A DNA stretch of 64,000 nucleotides from Candidatus Berkiella aquae (GTDB taxonomy: Bacteria > Pseudomonadota > Gammaproteobacteria > Berkiellales > Berkiellaceae): positions 2,542,001 to 2,606,000 of the forward strand of contig NZ_LKAJ02000001.1 of assembly GCF_001431295.2 (NCBI RefSeq), in the 5' to 3' direction. Of this stretch, positions 1 to 9,800 are shown in pieces. Under the pieces are notes generated by a model. It was not told the origin of the DNA. It did not search any database and was given only the letters and a program-made list of their open reading frames with translations. Each line of letters starts with the position of its first letter. Position 1 is the stretch's first letter. A program made the translations under genes and the position numbers.

Positions 1-40
1 ATATATAGCGCTATGTTTAACCCTCCCAAATGAGGTGGTT

Positions 41-3000
41 ATGTCTGATGATGATCCTTCAATTGTAGTTACCTATCAAGAAAGAAGTAGACGTTTACTT
101 GATAATCTGGATAAATTGACAAAAGTAAGAAAGGGTGCTTCTTCGACCACTCCACTTTTAAAAGAAATTCAAAATACAGCACTTTCTGATTGGACAGGTT
201 ATGATGTTAATTTTCTTGCTGTTACTAATCCACCTACTCTTTCCGACTTAAAAAAATATTATCCTGATAAAGCCCCCATTGTTATTAGAGATAAAAGTCA
301 AAACCCAGAAATAATGTGGGTTTATTATGTTAATAAATCAGGTGAAGCTGTTTTAATAGAAGATCCTGACTTAGAAAAAGTATATGCTTATAGTGCAAAG
401 AGTTTTTCAGATACCATAACGTTTGGTCAAAATCTTAATCCTCTTGTTTATTCAATACTTAATCAAAAACAGTATCATTCTCAAGCACAATCGTTAATCG
501 ATCAACTAAACAGTATTGATTATAAAACTATTGATAATTTATTTTCAAAAATGTTAGACAACAATATTAAACTTCCTCAGGATGTTACTCAACTTCTTCA
601 TTATTACATGTTAAACAAAATGCCCAAAGGAACTCATTTAAGCTTAAAAACATTAATGTATTTTGCTAGAAATAATATCCATATGGCACGCCGCTCTGAA
701 CAATATAGACGATTGAAAAGTGCTTTTCAAAGCAATGGCTTTATTGAAGAGAAAATCAATTTCTTGTTGGATCAGAATGTCAATGCTGAAATAAAATCCG
801 AAATGTGTTGCGCAATACAGGAAGAACAGATTATTCAGATCATCAATGTATTAAACAGCAAAAACACTGGAAACGCATTTGAACCTTCTTTAAAAGGATT
901 ATTATTAGCCATTATCAGCAGCACTGATGACTGGCAAAATAATTATGACTTTGTGGATGCCATGAAAAGATCTAATCCCGAAGTAGTGAAAAATGCCTTC
1001 TCTGAAATACTTCCTAAGATTACATTGCCTTTTATTGAGCAAGTAAAAACAGGCAAAATTTCTCTTTCCGATATTGAACGAATGTTTATTTTTATTGAAT
1101 GGGATAAAATCAATTTACGAAGTGAACTTGCTTTACAACTGCTCAAATATTTAAATGATGAAACCATGCCAGAAAGTGATAGACAGAAACTCTTTGAAGT
1201 GTTATTGAAAAAAGATATTTTATTATTTTCATCACCTTCTAATGAAAATAAGTTTCACGATGCACTAACACTTTATATAACATATTTAATCAAACATTGG
1301 GAAGATCATAAAGACTTTATTGCTTCATTAAATACTAAAGATTTTGCTTTTCTCAAACACGCATTTGATGCTCCCCAAGTTGCAGCTAACGCCAATTTTA
1401 AAAAATTCATAAATGATATTAAACAGATCCCTGCCGGAAATTTAGCTACTATATTAAATTATATCAAAGAAAATATGGAGCAAGCGCTAATCCATTCTTT
1501 TAGTGCTGATGAAAGTCTTATTAAAGATAATATTGAACATACTATTGCTACCATGTTTGATAGTTTTATCTCTGAAACACCAGGCCTTATTTACTTTGAA
1601 CAAGGGAATGAAACAAGAGAAGAACACGTAGAAAAGTCACCAAGAAATATAAATACTATTTACAACAATCATGGTTATGTTTCATTCAATCCGAAAAATA
1701 CAAAAACCAATACCTTTGAAAAAGGGCGGCCTCTCTTTCTCGATGATGAAAAGACCATTCCGATTGGTTATAACATTCATTTACCCACTCCTCCCATTCA
1801 AAATATTATCGTAAAAGTTTACGGTGGCAATCAAGCGAGTGACGATAAAGATGATACTTGCTATTTCCCCGGCTACTACACAGAGATAGAAAAACATATG
1901 CTTAATGAAGGAACTGCTGTCATTACCTTAAATTTACCCGACATATTAAAACTACAGGAATTTCAAAATCAGATGCCAGAAGATCTTTTCCTTGAAATTC
2001 AAGCCTGTATTGACAAATTTTACAATACAATTAGAGAAAATCCACAATCTTTACATCCTTCTTTAAAAGGCCTTGATAAGCAAAAAATTTACCTTAAAGG
2101 AGAAAGCTTTGGTGGAGCAATGGCTCTAAGACATGCTCAATTATATCCTCATACTTTTGATGGATATATTTCACATGATGGTAGTATTTCAAGAAGCATG
2201 TCTATAAAAAGTGATCATCCGATGACTCGGCATATAGCGCAAAGTCCTGAATTATATTTAGATCCTAGCCAAAAAAATGAATTGAAAAAAATTCAAGATC
2301 CTATTTTACTAATGCATAACAAGGATGATCATAATGTTAATGCAAAAGTCACTCTTGATTTTTACAAACGACTCAAAGCCCAAGGAAAAGAGGAACTCGC
2401 TAGAGTTTGCATCACTCAAATAGGCAACCCACAACCTCACGAAAAGTATAACAACAAGGGCCACTACATCCCAACGGGCAAAAAAGAATTTGAGCGATAT
2501 GCTGATACGCTTTCTTCTTTTATGACAAAAGGCCCTTCTTCACTGCCTGCTGTAAGTGAATGGCAAGGTTTTCAACAAAATACTCTTGCTAATAAATTTC
2601 TCAGGACCAGAAATTTCCTAGAGGATTTTATCGCACAAGCTCTAGAACATTATAAGCTGAATAATCATCAACACTCATCATTAAAAACACTTTGGGACAG
2701 GCATTATCGAGATCTTTTTTATGCCATAGCATTTGCAAATGAAGCAGCCAATACCACTCCGCTATTACTCACTGAAATTAAACGACTAAAAGACGAAAAT
2801 CTTTTATCTGACCAAATAATCATCAATATGCTAAAATCACAATCTAATATTTTCTCTCAATATATTCAAGAAACCTATAAATTTGCCATACCTAAAGATG
2901 TAGATATCACTGCTGTCCTCACCAGCAAAGAAAACATCGAAAAATTAAGAAATGACATTTTAAACTTAGAAAACCGTGCCCCCATCATAAGACGATTTTT

Positions 3001-3685
3001 TTTGGCTACACTGTATAAAGCAAATCCTGATTTGTTAAAACCGCATTATCTCTCTTTTGCTAGTAATCCTGCTGTCGTTAAGACTGAGCAAAAAGCAAAA
3101 ATGGAATTAGATAAAGTCATTACCAAAGATAAAAAAATGATTTCTAACGTCTGGCAGCAAACTGCAGAAAAGGCCTTAAATCAGCAAAGAAATAAACAAG
3201 CGATTGTTCATCGTTGGCAAGATACTGTCCGTGAAGCGGTCAAACATGAAAAACAAACAAATCTTGATTTAATTACTTCCAAATTAAATAAAATAACCCA
3301 AAAACCTCCTGCTATCTTCACCGATATTTATCGTGAGATAATAAACCTGTCTAGAATTTCTTTATATGACAAAGCAGAACTTACCAAATTAGATCAAGTA
3401 TTTAATCACTTTAGTAACGATATAAATAAGTTGGATCAAACGAAAAGACCTGTTTATATGAATATCATTATGGCTAAAATAACCCAAGCTTTAATCAGTC
3501 AAGATGCCGATAAAATTGAAAAAACACTAGAGCAATGTCTCAATTTTATGCTTAAACAGCAATATCCCAATAAAAGAGCTTCTCACATTGATAAAGAAAA
3601 ATGCAAAGAAACCATTGAGCGATATTATGTGGATTTAAAAAGCCAACTTCCTGTTGAGGCACTTGCTAAGAAGAAACAACTTTGA
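41..3685 (+). CDS. Giant protein with central alpha/beta-hydrolase domain, candidate effector
   Basis: This encodes about 1214 residues. ATG 41 is preferred because GAGGTGG ends two bases before it; an in-frame GTG at 35 lies inside that ribosome site. Residues 1-550 look all-helical with no family I recognise. Around 590-840 is an alpha/beta-hydrolase fold: the nucleophile elbow GESFGGA (Ser near 689), an Asp in KDDHNV (near 762) and a His in GHYIP (near 807) form a plausible catalytic triad. The C-terminal 370 residues are again helical and charged and end in KKKQL. No signal peptide or membrane segment is evident. Size, AT-rich codons and the adjacent RhoGEF gene suggest a host-directed effector with esterase or peptidase-like activity; substrate and secretion are not shown. 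Confidence 0.75.
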   Translation: MSDDDPSIVVTYQERSRRLLDNLDKLTKVRKGASSTTPLLKEIQNTALSDWTGYDVNFLAVTNPPTLSDLKKYYPDKAPIVIRDKSQNPEIMWVYYVNKSGEAVLIEDPDLEKVYAYSAKSFSDTITFGQNLNPLVYSILNQKQYHSQAQSLIDQLNSIDYKTIDNLFSKMLDNNIKLPQDVTQLLHYYMLNKMPKGTHLSLKTLMYFARNNIHMARRSEQYRRLKSAFQSNGFIEEKINFLLDQNVNAEIKSEMCCAIQEEQIIQIINVLNSKNTGNAFEPSLKGLLLAIISSTDDWQNNYDFVDAMKRSNPEVVKNAFSEILPKITLPFIEQVKTGKISLSDIERMFIFIEWDKINLRSELALQLLKYLNDETMPESDRQKLFEVLLKKDILLFSSPSNENKFHDALTLYITYLIKHWEDHKDFIASLNTKDFAFLKHAFDAPQVAANANFKKFINDIKQIPAGNLATILNYIKENMEQALIHSFSADESLIKDNIEHTIATMFDSFISETPGLIYFEQGNETREEHVEKSPRNINTIYNNHGYVSFNPKNTKTNTFEKGRPLFLDDEKTIPIGYNIHLPTPPIQNIIVKVYGGNQASDDKDDTCYFPGYYTEIEKHMLNEGTAVITLNLPDILKLQEFQNQMPEDLFLEIQACIDKFYNTIRENPQSLHPSLKGLDKQKIYLKGESFGGAMALRHAQLYPHTFDGYISHDGSISRSMSIKSDHPMTRHIAQSPELYLDPSQKNELKKIQDPILLMHNKDDHNVNAKVTLDFYKRLKAQGKEELARVCITQIGNPQPHEKYNNKGHYIPTGKKEFERYADTLSSFMTKGPSSLPAVSEWQGFQQNTLANKFLRTRNFLEDFIAQALEHYKLNNHQHSSLKTLWDRHYRDLFYAIAFANEAANTTPLLLTEIKRLKDENLLSDQIIINMLKSQSNIFSQYIQETYKFAIPKDVDITAVLTSKENIEKLRNDILNLENRAPIIRRFFLATLYKANPDLLKPHYLSFASNPAVVKTEQKAKMELDKVITKDKKMISNVWQQTAEKALNQQRNKQAIVHRWQDTVREAVKHEKQTNLDLITSKLNKITQKPPAIFTDIYREIINLSRISLYDKAELTKLDQVFNHFSNDINKLDQTKRPVYMNIIMAKITQALISQDADKIEKTLEQCLNFMLKQQYPNKRASHIDKEKCKETIERYYVDLKSQLPVEALAKKKQL

Positions 3686-3805
3686 AGAAAAAGAGCAGAT
3701 GACCTATATCCAAAACTATTATTCACACCCAATTTAAGTTATCTTTTTATTAATACAGCAAGTCGTATGGTGAAGTCTACATCGTGTAAATACAAGAGGA
3801 CTGCT

Positions 3806-4843
3806 ATGGCAACTGAAAAGGCACAAAGCGTTTTAGAAGAAATCAAATCAACAGAGCAAACTTATCTTGCCGGATTAAAACATTTGCTCAGTAATAAAGA
3901 AAAAATGCTTGCCGCCTATAATAAATCAAAACCCTCGCAATTAGAGGGTAAAATAAGCCAAGTCGAATTAAAATTATTTTTTGATGCCATTCAAGACCTC
4001 ATCAATGATTCTGAACGATTACTTGCCCAAATAAACAATTCAACAAAAAACTATGAATCAATAACAAAAATCATAGAATCTTCAGCGAAACACTTCAGCG
4101 ATGCAGCCATCTTTTATCACCTAATCCTACAAAAGAAATTACCAGAAAATGTTGCAGCCTCATTTAAAGGTGAAAGTAAAAATAAATCGGCTTTAACCAC
4201 CTTTGGATATCACGCCATTATGCCTGCACAACGAGTTCCACGTTATGAAATGTTGTTTAAGGAACTTCAAAAAAGACAAGCAGAGGATATTGAAAAAAAA
4301 CGTATTCAGACCACCATTAATGCAGCAATAAACGTTGCAAAACAAGTGAGTTTTACAGATGAACAGTTAGTTTCGGTGCAAAATCATGTTTCACTTGTGC
4401 AAGAAGCAGAGCAAGTAAAAAAATATAAAAAGGATAGTGTTGAATCCATTATTTCTCAAGAAATATATCAACAACTCGTTAAGCAAGAAAAAGATAATTC
4501 TGGAGCAAAATTAAATAAACAAGAAGCCATTTTAAAAACCTATATAAAAGAATCTGACAGATATGACATAACGATAACAAGGGCCATTTCACCCAAAGAC
4601 CAGCTAAAAGCTGAACAGCTTAAACGAGATTTTACCAATCAGTATATTAAATTTATTGAAAAAACGGATCCTAAAAATGCCGATTCGCTACGAAAAGAAA
4701 TACAAAAAATAGTGCAAAATAAGTCACACCCTCCCATTGTATTCCATCATGATAAAACCAAAGTTTCCAGCTCTCAAAGACCTGATGAAGCCCGCACTCC
4801 TTCATCTAGTCCTCCTCCCCCCAAAGAAAAAAGGAAGCTTTGA
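3806..4843 (+). CDS. RhoGEF (DH) domain protein, candidate effector
   Basis: This encodes 345 residues. The start at 3806 is chosen because AAGAGGA lies 5 bases upstream; an in-frame ATG at 3767 has no comparable site. Residues 9-21 (VLEEIKSTEQTYL) match conserved region 1 of eukaryotic Dbl-homology domains, and residues 136-154 contain MPAQRVPRYEMLFKEL, a close match to conserved region 3 (consensus like P.QRIPRY.LLLKEL). The DH-like part spans about residues 5-190. No PH domain follows; the remainder is charged, helical and ends in a Ser/Pro-rich basic tail (PPPPKEKRKL). DH domains activate Rho-family GTPases, which bacteria lack, so a host target is likely. Secretion is inferred, not shown. 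Confidence 0.8.
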   Translation: MATEKAQSVLEEIKSTEQTYLAGLKHLLSNKEKMLAAYNKSKPSQLEGKISQVELKLFFDAIQDLINDSERLLAQINNSTKNYESITKIIESSAKHFSDAAIFYHLILQKKLPENVAASFKGESKNKSALTTFGYHAIMPAQRVPRYEMLFKELQKRQAEDIEKKRIQTTINAAINVAKQVSFTDEQLVSVQNHVSLVQEAEQVKKYKKDSVESIISQEIYQQLVKQEKDNSGAKLNKQEAILKTYIKESDRYDITITRAISPKDQLKAEQLKRDFTNQYIKFIEKTDPKNADSLRKEIQKIVQNKSHPPIVFHHDKTKVSSSQRPDEARTPSSSPPPPKEKRKL

Positions 4844-4905
4844 TAAACCCTATGAAATGATTGTTGGCTGGAGTGGATTAAGATTTTTTATTTAGTCTGT
4901 GCAGA

Positions 4906-4935
4906 AAAAGGGGGCATTAGCCCCCTTATTGTTTG
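4906..4935 (-). terminator. Rho-independent terminator of the outer-membrane protein gene
   Basis: An AAGGGGGC / GCCCCCTT stem with a 4-base loop is followed on the minus strand by a T run (TTTTT). It sits directly after the stop of the beta-barrel gene ending at 4936 and could also stop plus-strand transcription from the RhoGEF gene. Confidence 0.75.
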
Positions 4936-5682
4936 TTAGATATTATAAACCAGTGAAACAATTGCTGATTGCTCATAAGGGCTCATGCTGCTTGAAATTG
5001 AACCATTATCGCTTGCGGTACCACCTGTTGTGACTTTACGCCCTTTACCGTGGTAATCATATTCCATTCGAACAGCAAGATGTGAAAGGAATGAAATATT
5101 ATTAATGACAGGTATTCCACTCATTGGTAATTCAGCACCAAGACCTATGACTGGACGATAACTATTACGGTGATTATCTAAATGAGCTACCGCATTTAAT
5201 GAACTTTGGGCATCAACTTTTAATTTATCACGGCTATATTCAACACCAAATCGAGCATAAGGCAAGAGATAAGGCGTAAATTCATAACCCACCCGAGCCG
5301 TTAAACCAAGTACCCAATCACGTTCGTAATTGTAAGAAACAGCCCAACCCACGTTAGCTAAATCCGTGAAAGCAAATTCAAGTGCATCATCGTAATCACG
5401 CCAGTCAAGATTTAGCTCTAAACCAAGTAACCAACGTTCACAACCCATCTGATAACCACCAAATACCCCACCTATCCAGCCATTGTCTTGCTGTTTATGG
5501 GATATGGTTGACTGACGACCAGCCAGCGGTGTTGCGCTAAGAAAGGTAAAGCTATTGCTACCTTCTCTTTCAGCGTATCCGCCTGAAACGCCTAATAACC
5601 AATTTCCTTCCCATGCTTGTGCATTAGCTGCCAATAAAGCTGAGGAAAGACAAATCGCGATTCCCAGTTTTTTCATTTTCAC
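4936..5682 (-). CDS. Outer-membrane beta-barrel protein
   Basis: This encodes 248 residues. The N-terminus is a classic signal peptide: MKMKK, a hydrophobic core, then ANAQA before the predicted cleavage. The mature part shows alternating polar/hydrophobic strands rich in Gly, Tyr and Trp (for example GVFGGYQMGCERWLLGLELN) and ends in VSLVYNI, consistent with a small eight-stranded porin-like or opacity-type barrel in the outer membrane. It has its own sigma-70-like promoter (5722-5750) and terminator, so it is probably a single-gene unit. Barrels of this type are common surface antigens in Legionella and Coxiella. The exact ligand or function cannot be read from sequence. Confidence 0.8.
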   Translation of the reverse strand: MKMKKLGIAICLSSALLAANAQAWEGNWLLGVSGGYAEREGSNSFTFLSATPLAGRQSTISHKQQDNGWIGGVFGGYQMGCERWLLGLELNLDWRDYDDALEFAFTDLANVGWAVSYNYERDWVLGLTARVGYEFTPYLLPYARFGVEYSRDKLKVDAQSSLNAVAHLDNHRNSYRPVIGLGAELPMSGIPVINNISFLSHLAVRMEYDYHGKGRKVTTGGTASDNGSISSSMSPYEQSAIVSLVYNI

Positions 5683-5721
5683 TTACCCCAAATTTATTTA
5701 ATTAATCTAACTGATATATTT

Positions 5722-5750
5722 GGTATAATCACGGCTTGGGTTTTTGTCAA
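5722..5750 (-). promoter_or_regulatory. Sigma-70-type promoter for the outer-membrane protein gene
   Basis: On the minus strand a perfect -35 TTGACA is followed after 17 bases by TATACC as -10. It lies about 40 bases upstream of the start codon at 5682, on the correct strand. Confidence 0.65.
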
Positions 5751-5949
5751 AATATTTATGAAAATGACAATTTTTTGACTCAATCTATAAGCCAATCTAA
5801 GCAAGATTTCGTCTACTTCAATATATATGTCAGTTATTTGACTTATACAGAAAATCTGGAAGTTAGTTACGCTAATCTGTTTTTGATAGCTGAACGACTC
5901 ATCCGCTGGTATCTCTCGCCTTTTTAGAAAATCACAAAGCGAGATAGAT

Positions 5950-6729
5950 ATGAAAACTTTTATTGAAAATAATATTCTGAACTTTCGCCATTGGATAACC
6001 AATCATGAATCACTTTTATTGGGTGGATCTTTAGGCTTCTTTCATTCAGGCCCCATCGGATTAGTGATTGGCGCCTGGCTTGGCAACTATATCAGCGAGA
6101 AAGTTTACGCCACAACCCGCCAAGTACAACACGCCACCCAAATAGTACAACCCATTGTTGCCCCTATTTCATTTGCTCGTAATAAACTGCAAAGCCTGTG
6201 GCAATTGACTAAAAGCGGTTATCAGGCCAGTAAAAATTGGTTTACCAATGATGAACAACCTGCCGCTATTCAACAACAGGACAGCCATAATGAAGTTCAA
6301 ACAAGTCATCCATCCTTATTGCAAAAAGCAACGGATTTATTTGATCTGATCAATGGCCAAGCTGATGAACCCTCACAGGACAGCCATAAAGCAGATAAAG
6401 GACCGTCAAAAGCAACAAAGGACAGCCATAAAGAAGATAAAGGACAGCCAAATGCAACAAAGAACAACCAAGAAGCAGCGCAACCTCCACAACGTTCTTT
6501 GGCACAAACAGCAGCTGACCTGCTAGATATGATGAATGGCTATGCTGATGAAGAGACGGTTGAACAATATGAAGATTCTTGGTTAGCACGTGATATTAGT
6601 ACGATACCGTCTCTTGTGATTAATCAGTTTAGAGGATTAACACAACGATTTTGGTCACAACCGGCAGCAAATTCTGCTACCACAACTGAAATCGACAATA
6701 CCGCAAGATCTCGTGCTACCCCTAACTAA
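5950..6729 (+). CDS. Hypothetical protein with glycine-rich membrane segment and internal repeats
   Basis: This encodes 259 residues with no recognised family. Residues about 22-50 form a glycine-rich hydrophobic stretch (LLLGGSLGFFHSGPIGLVIG) that could insert in a membrane as a hairpin. Two copies of a roughly 20-residue motif occur (LLQKATDLFDLINGQADE and LAQTAADLLDMMNGYADE), separated by a polar linker holding two tandem 14-residue units beginning DSHK.DKG. A Rho-independent terminator follows at 6738. It stands between a porin-like gene and the RasGEF gene, so a role at the host interface is possible, but nothing in the sequence fixes a function. Confidence 0.6.
   Translation: MKTFIENNILNFRHWITNHESLLLGGSLGFFHSGPIGLVIGAWLGNYISEKVYATTRQVQHATQIVQPIVAPISFARNKLQSLWQLTKSGYQASKNWFTNDEQPAAIQQQDSHNEVQTSHPSLLQKATDLFDLINGQADEPSQDSHKADKGPSKATKDSHKEDKGQPNATKNNQEAAQPPQRSLAQTAADLLDMMNGYADEETVEQYEDSWLARDISTIPSLVINQFRGLTQRFWSQPAANSATTTEIDNTARSRATPN
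6379..6462 (+). repeat. Two tandem 42-bp units inside the gene at 5950
   Basis: Units at 6379-6420 and 6421-6462 both begin GACAGCCATAAAG and end GCAACAAAG, with a few substitutions. The unit length is a multiple of three, so copy-number change keeps the reading frame. Confidence 0.8.
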
Positions 6730-6737
6730 CCTCTCAA

Positions 6738-6770
6738 TAAAAGGCAGCGTGACTTTTACGCTGCTTTTTA
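6738..6770 (+). terminator. Rho-independent terminator after the gene at 5950
   Basis: The stem GCAGCGT / ACGCTGC (6744-6750 and 6758-6764) encloses a 7-base loop and is followed by TTTTT. It begins nine bases after the stop codon. Confidence 0.8.
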
Positions 6771-6899
6771 ATTTCAAGATACAACCAAAAGCGCACCTAC
6801 ACGCAGCCAAAACTTTCCATGCATTTTCTGTGTCTAAAATTTATATATTAAGATTATTTATTGTAATTGCACATTAATACTTCATCTAACAGGTAGATT

Positions 6900-9800
6900 A
6901 TGACCACAGGAGAAAACATTCAGTCAGAAGAAACTGCAACGAATGCTGCGGTTGTATTTGACATGAATGAAGCGCAAAAGAAGGCGCTAGAAAGAGAAAA
7001 GAAAGTTAGGAGTTTATATTCCGGCGCATTTAATGATGAATCTTTTAACCATCTCAATGCTATCTATGCTATTAATTTGCTGCTAAAAAATGATGGGCAA
7101 CTACCTATCGATTTTAAGATACAAAACGGAACAGAGTTACTGGAAGGAAAACAAGCCGTTGTCTATTTACTAGAACAAGCCACCGAGCTTATTTCCAACA
7201 TAGAAAAGCAAAATGAAGCCATCAAAAATTCAAACAACACATCAAAAAGAGCGCTAAAAACAAACGCACTCAATAAAACAAATAACCATGCTGTCTTAAG
7301 CGAGCTTATGCTCACGGTGGAAGCCCTTGAAAAACATATTAACGAGAAACAATACACTGACATATATGTTGATACATTAAAACAAAGAATCCAACAAAAT
7401 GGTATAACGCCTGAGGATGTCATCAAAGCTCGTAGCAAATTCGAATTTAAAAGGGGCAATGCTGATGCCCTAGCAAAGCGGGTAGAAGGCTCTAAACCTT
7501 TAGAACAAGGCCCATTAGTTAAAAATATTTTCACTAAACAATACGAAGAACTTGTTAAGGGTTTTTTAGATAACAGTGAATATACATACCAAGTGCTCGA
7601 AATGAACAATAATAAAATTGGCATTATTAACATGAATGGTAAATTTTATAATTTGAACGATATTATGAAATACGCCAACCTAAATCACTTAGAATTTACC
7701 CCCGAAGATAAAGAGAAATATGTCAATCGACTCGGTGATACTAATATTAAAAAAACTTTCCCACCCATAACATGGGTTGATGACAAACAACAAGTCTATG
7801 CCAAAAATCATGATAGCATCACAGCTATGGATGAGCAATTTCTTGCTAACAATCCAGAATTAAATGCAATTTCTAAAGCTGAAAGAATGGCATTGAATAT
7901 TTATACTGGCTCCTTTTATAGTAATTCTAATAATCTCATCAGAGGAACGATGCCCTTACAAAACAAACAAGATTTTCTACCTGAGCTCATCATCAATACA
8001 GGAATGATCTCCTCAGGATTGAATGGCTTAAACCAAGGAAAACCTGTCTCCACCTTTCGTACCGAGTTTAAATTACCGAAAGAAGTTTTAGAGAAACGAA
8101 ATAAGTTGGCAACATCAAAAGAAGGCATCGATAACGATGCCATTATTAGCACAGCAATAGATAAACCTTTAGAAATTCCTGATTTCGGCGCATTCAATGA
8201 TCTTCTAGGAGATGAATACCCTTATGTCGGTGTTGTCTTTCATAATGTTCAAGGTGCCGACTTAAGAGGATTAAGCCAAAAGCCGTTTGAGAGTGAATTT
8301 ACACTCGCCCCAGGGCAAATTCAATATCAAGGTGCTTTAGATGTCCAGGGTGGAAAAATATTTGTGGCGACACCTGTCGCAACACTCACAGGTTTAAAGG
8401 AAAAAGCAAGGCAATATCAAGAAGCAAAAAACGTTGTTCCTCCTGAAGATGAAATAGTCGTTAAAAACAATATTCTTTCTAGATTATCCGACTTAAATGC
8501 AAAAATTAACGCATTAAACACCATAGAACCTAAACAATATTTAAAATTATTAGCTGCTTTAGATAATGAATGCCAAATTGCTTATAATAAAGACTTCAAA
8601 AATCAAACACACAAAACAGAAATTGCAGCCGCAATGCGTAATGTGCTCAACAACATTAATCATAAACCCCATCCCGAAGATCCAAGCACCGCTAATTTGA
8701 AAAAGCAAATTTCAATTTTTGAAGTATCTCATGTGCTTGATAAAAAATTAGCTAACTCACAGATGGAACCCAAGTTCAAACAAAAAAAACTTGCCAAAAA
8801 AAATAGAAAGCTCATGGCTGGCGCAACAGCAGGCGTCATTGCTACAGGTCTCACCGTCGGGATTGCAGTGGTTCCTATTGGCGTTGGGATAGCTTCTGCA
8901 CTAGCACTGAAAAAGATGAATGAACAGAAACAGAAGGGATCTAATAAAACTGATGAACCGAATAACAAAGATGAACCCCAAGCAGGAAGAAGAATTTCGC
9001 GTAGAAGAATCTCATTAAAGCGCATTCGACCAATAAATGATAAAAATCCATTAGAGAAATTCATTCATAAAACATTGCGTGGAAATCCGAGAGACACAAA
9101 TAATACGGCAAAACAATTTGCCACTGAATTAAAACAGATTAATTTAGAGTTATTAGGAAAAATTACTCGAGAAGAATTCAATCAGAAAAATTTTGATAAA
9201 GATGAAAAGGTTGCACCCAACATTGTTGGCTTTATAAAAAATGGGAATAAAATTCAAGATATTGTTACAGCTGATTTGTTATGTGCCAAATCAGCCGCTC
9301 ATCAACAAGCCATATTTGATTTTTATTTAGAGGTTGCTAAAAATTGTAAAGAAATGAAAGATTATACTTCGGTTTTTGCGATTGTTGCAGGATTAGAATC
9401 TTCATTTGCCTCTAGATTAATTGACAAAAAAAATTATGATAGAAATGAATTTAAAGAATTCAAAGAATTACTTGTTCCAATGAATAACTTTAAAAATATA
9501 AGAGATGCCATTGATAATGATAAAAACCACGGTGAAAATTATGTCCCCTATATGGGAATATATAGTAAGGATATGGAATCACTAAAGGGTGCAAGCGGTA
9601 TGGATATGGATGAAAATACCAAAAATGCTGCAGAAGCGAAAGTAACAGCGTATAAAGACAATCTTTTTAATGAGCTTTCTCGCATTAGTCACTCTAATAC
9701 AGCAGAGCCCACACCCAATTCAGATATGAGAGGAAGAATTCAACGGCATGAAGCTAAAACCGATGATGAGCTTGATAAAGTGTCATACGCAATTAAACCT

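Noticed and set aside
5694-6002. 102-codon minus-strand and 63-codon plus-strand frames in the porin promoter region
   Set aside because: They overlap the promoter and the start of a better supported gene and show no domain or ribosome site.
6843-6855. CTTAATAT-like sequence (reverse strand) resembling a Legionella PmrA box upstream of the RasGEF gene
   Set aside because: It is a single short match in very AT-rich DNA, in the wrong orientation, and is not seen upstream of the other candidate effectors.
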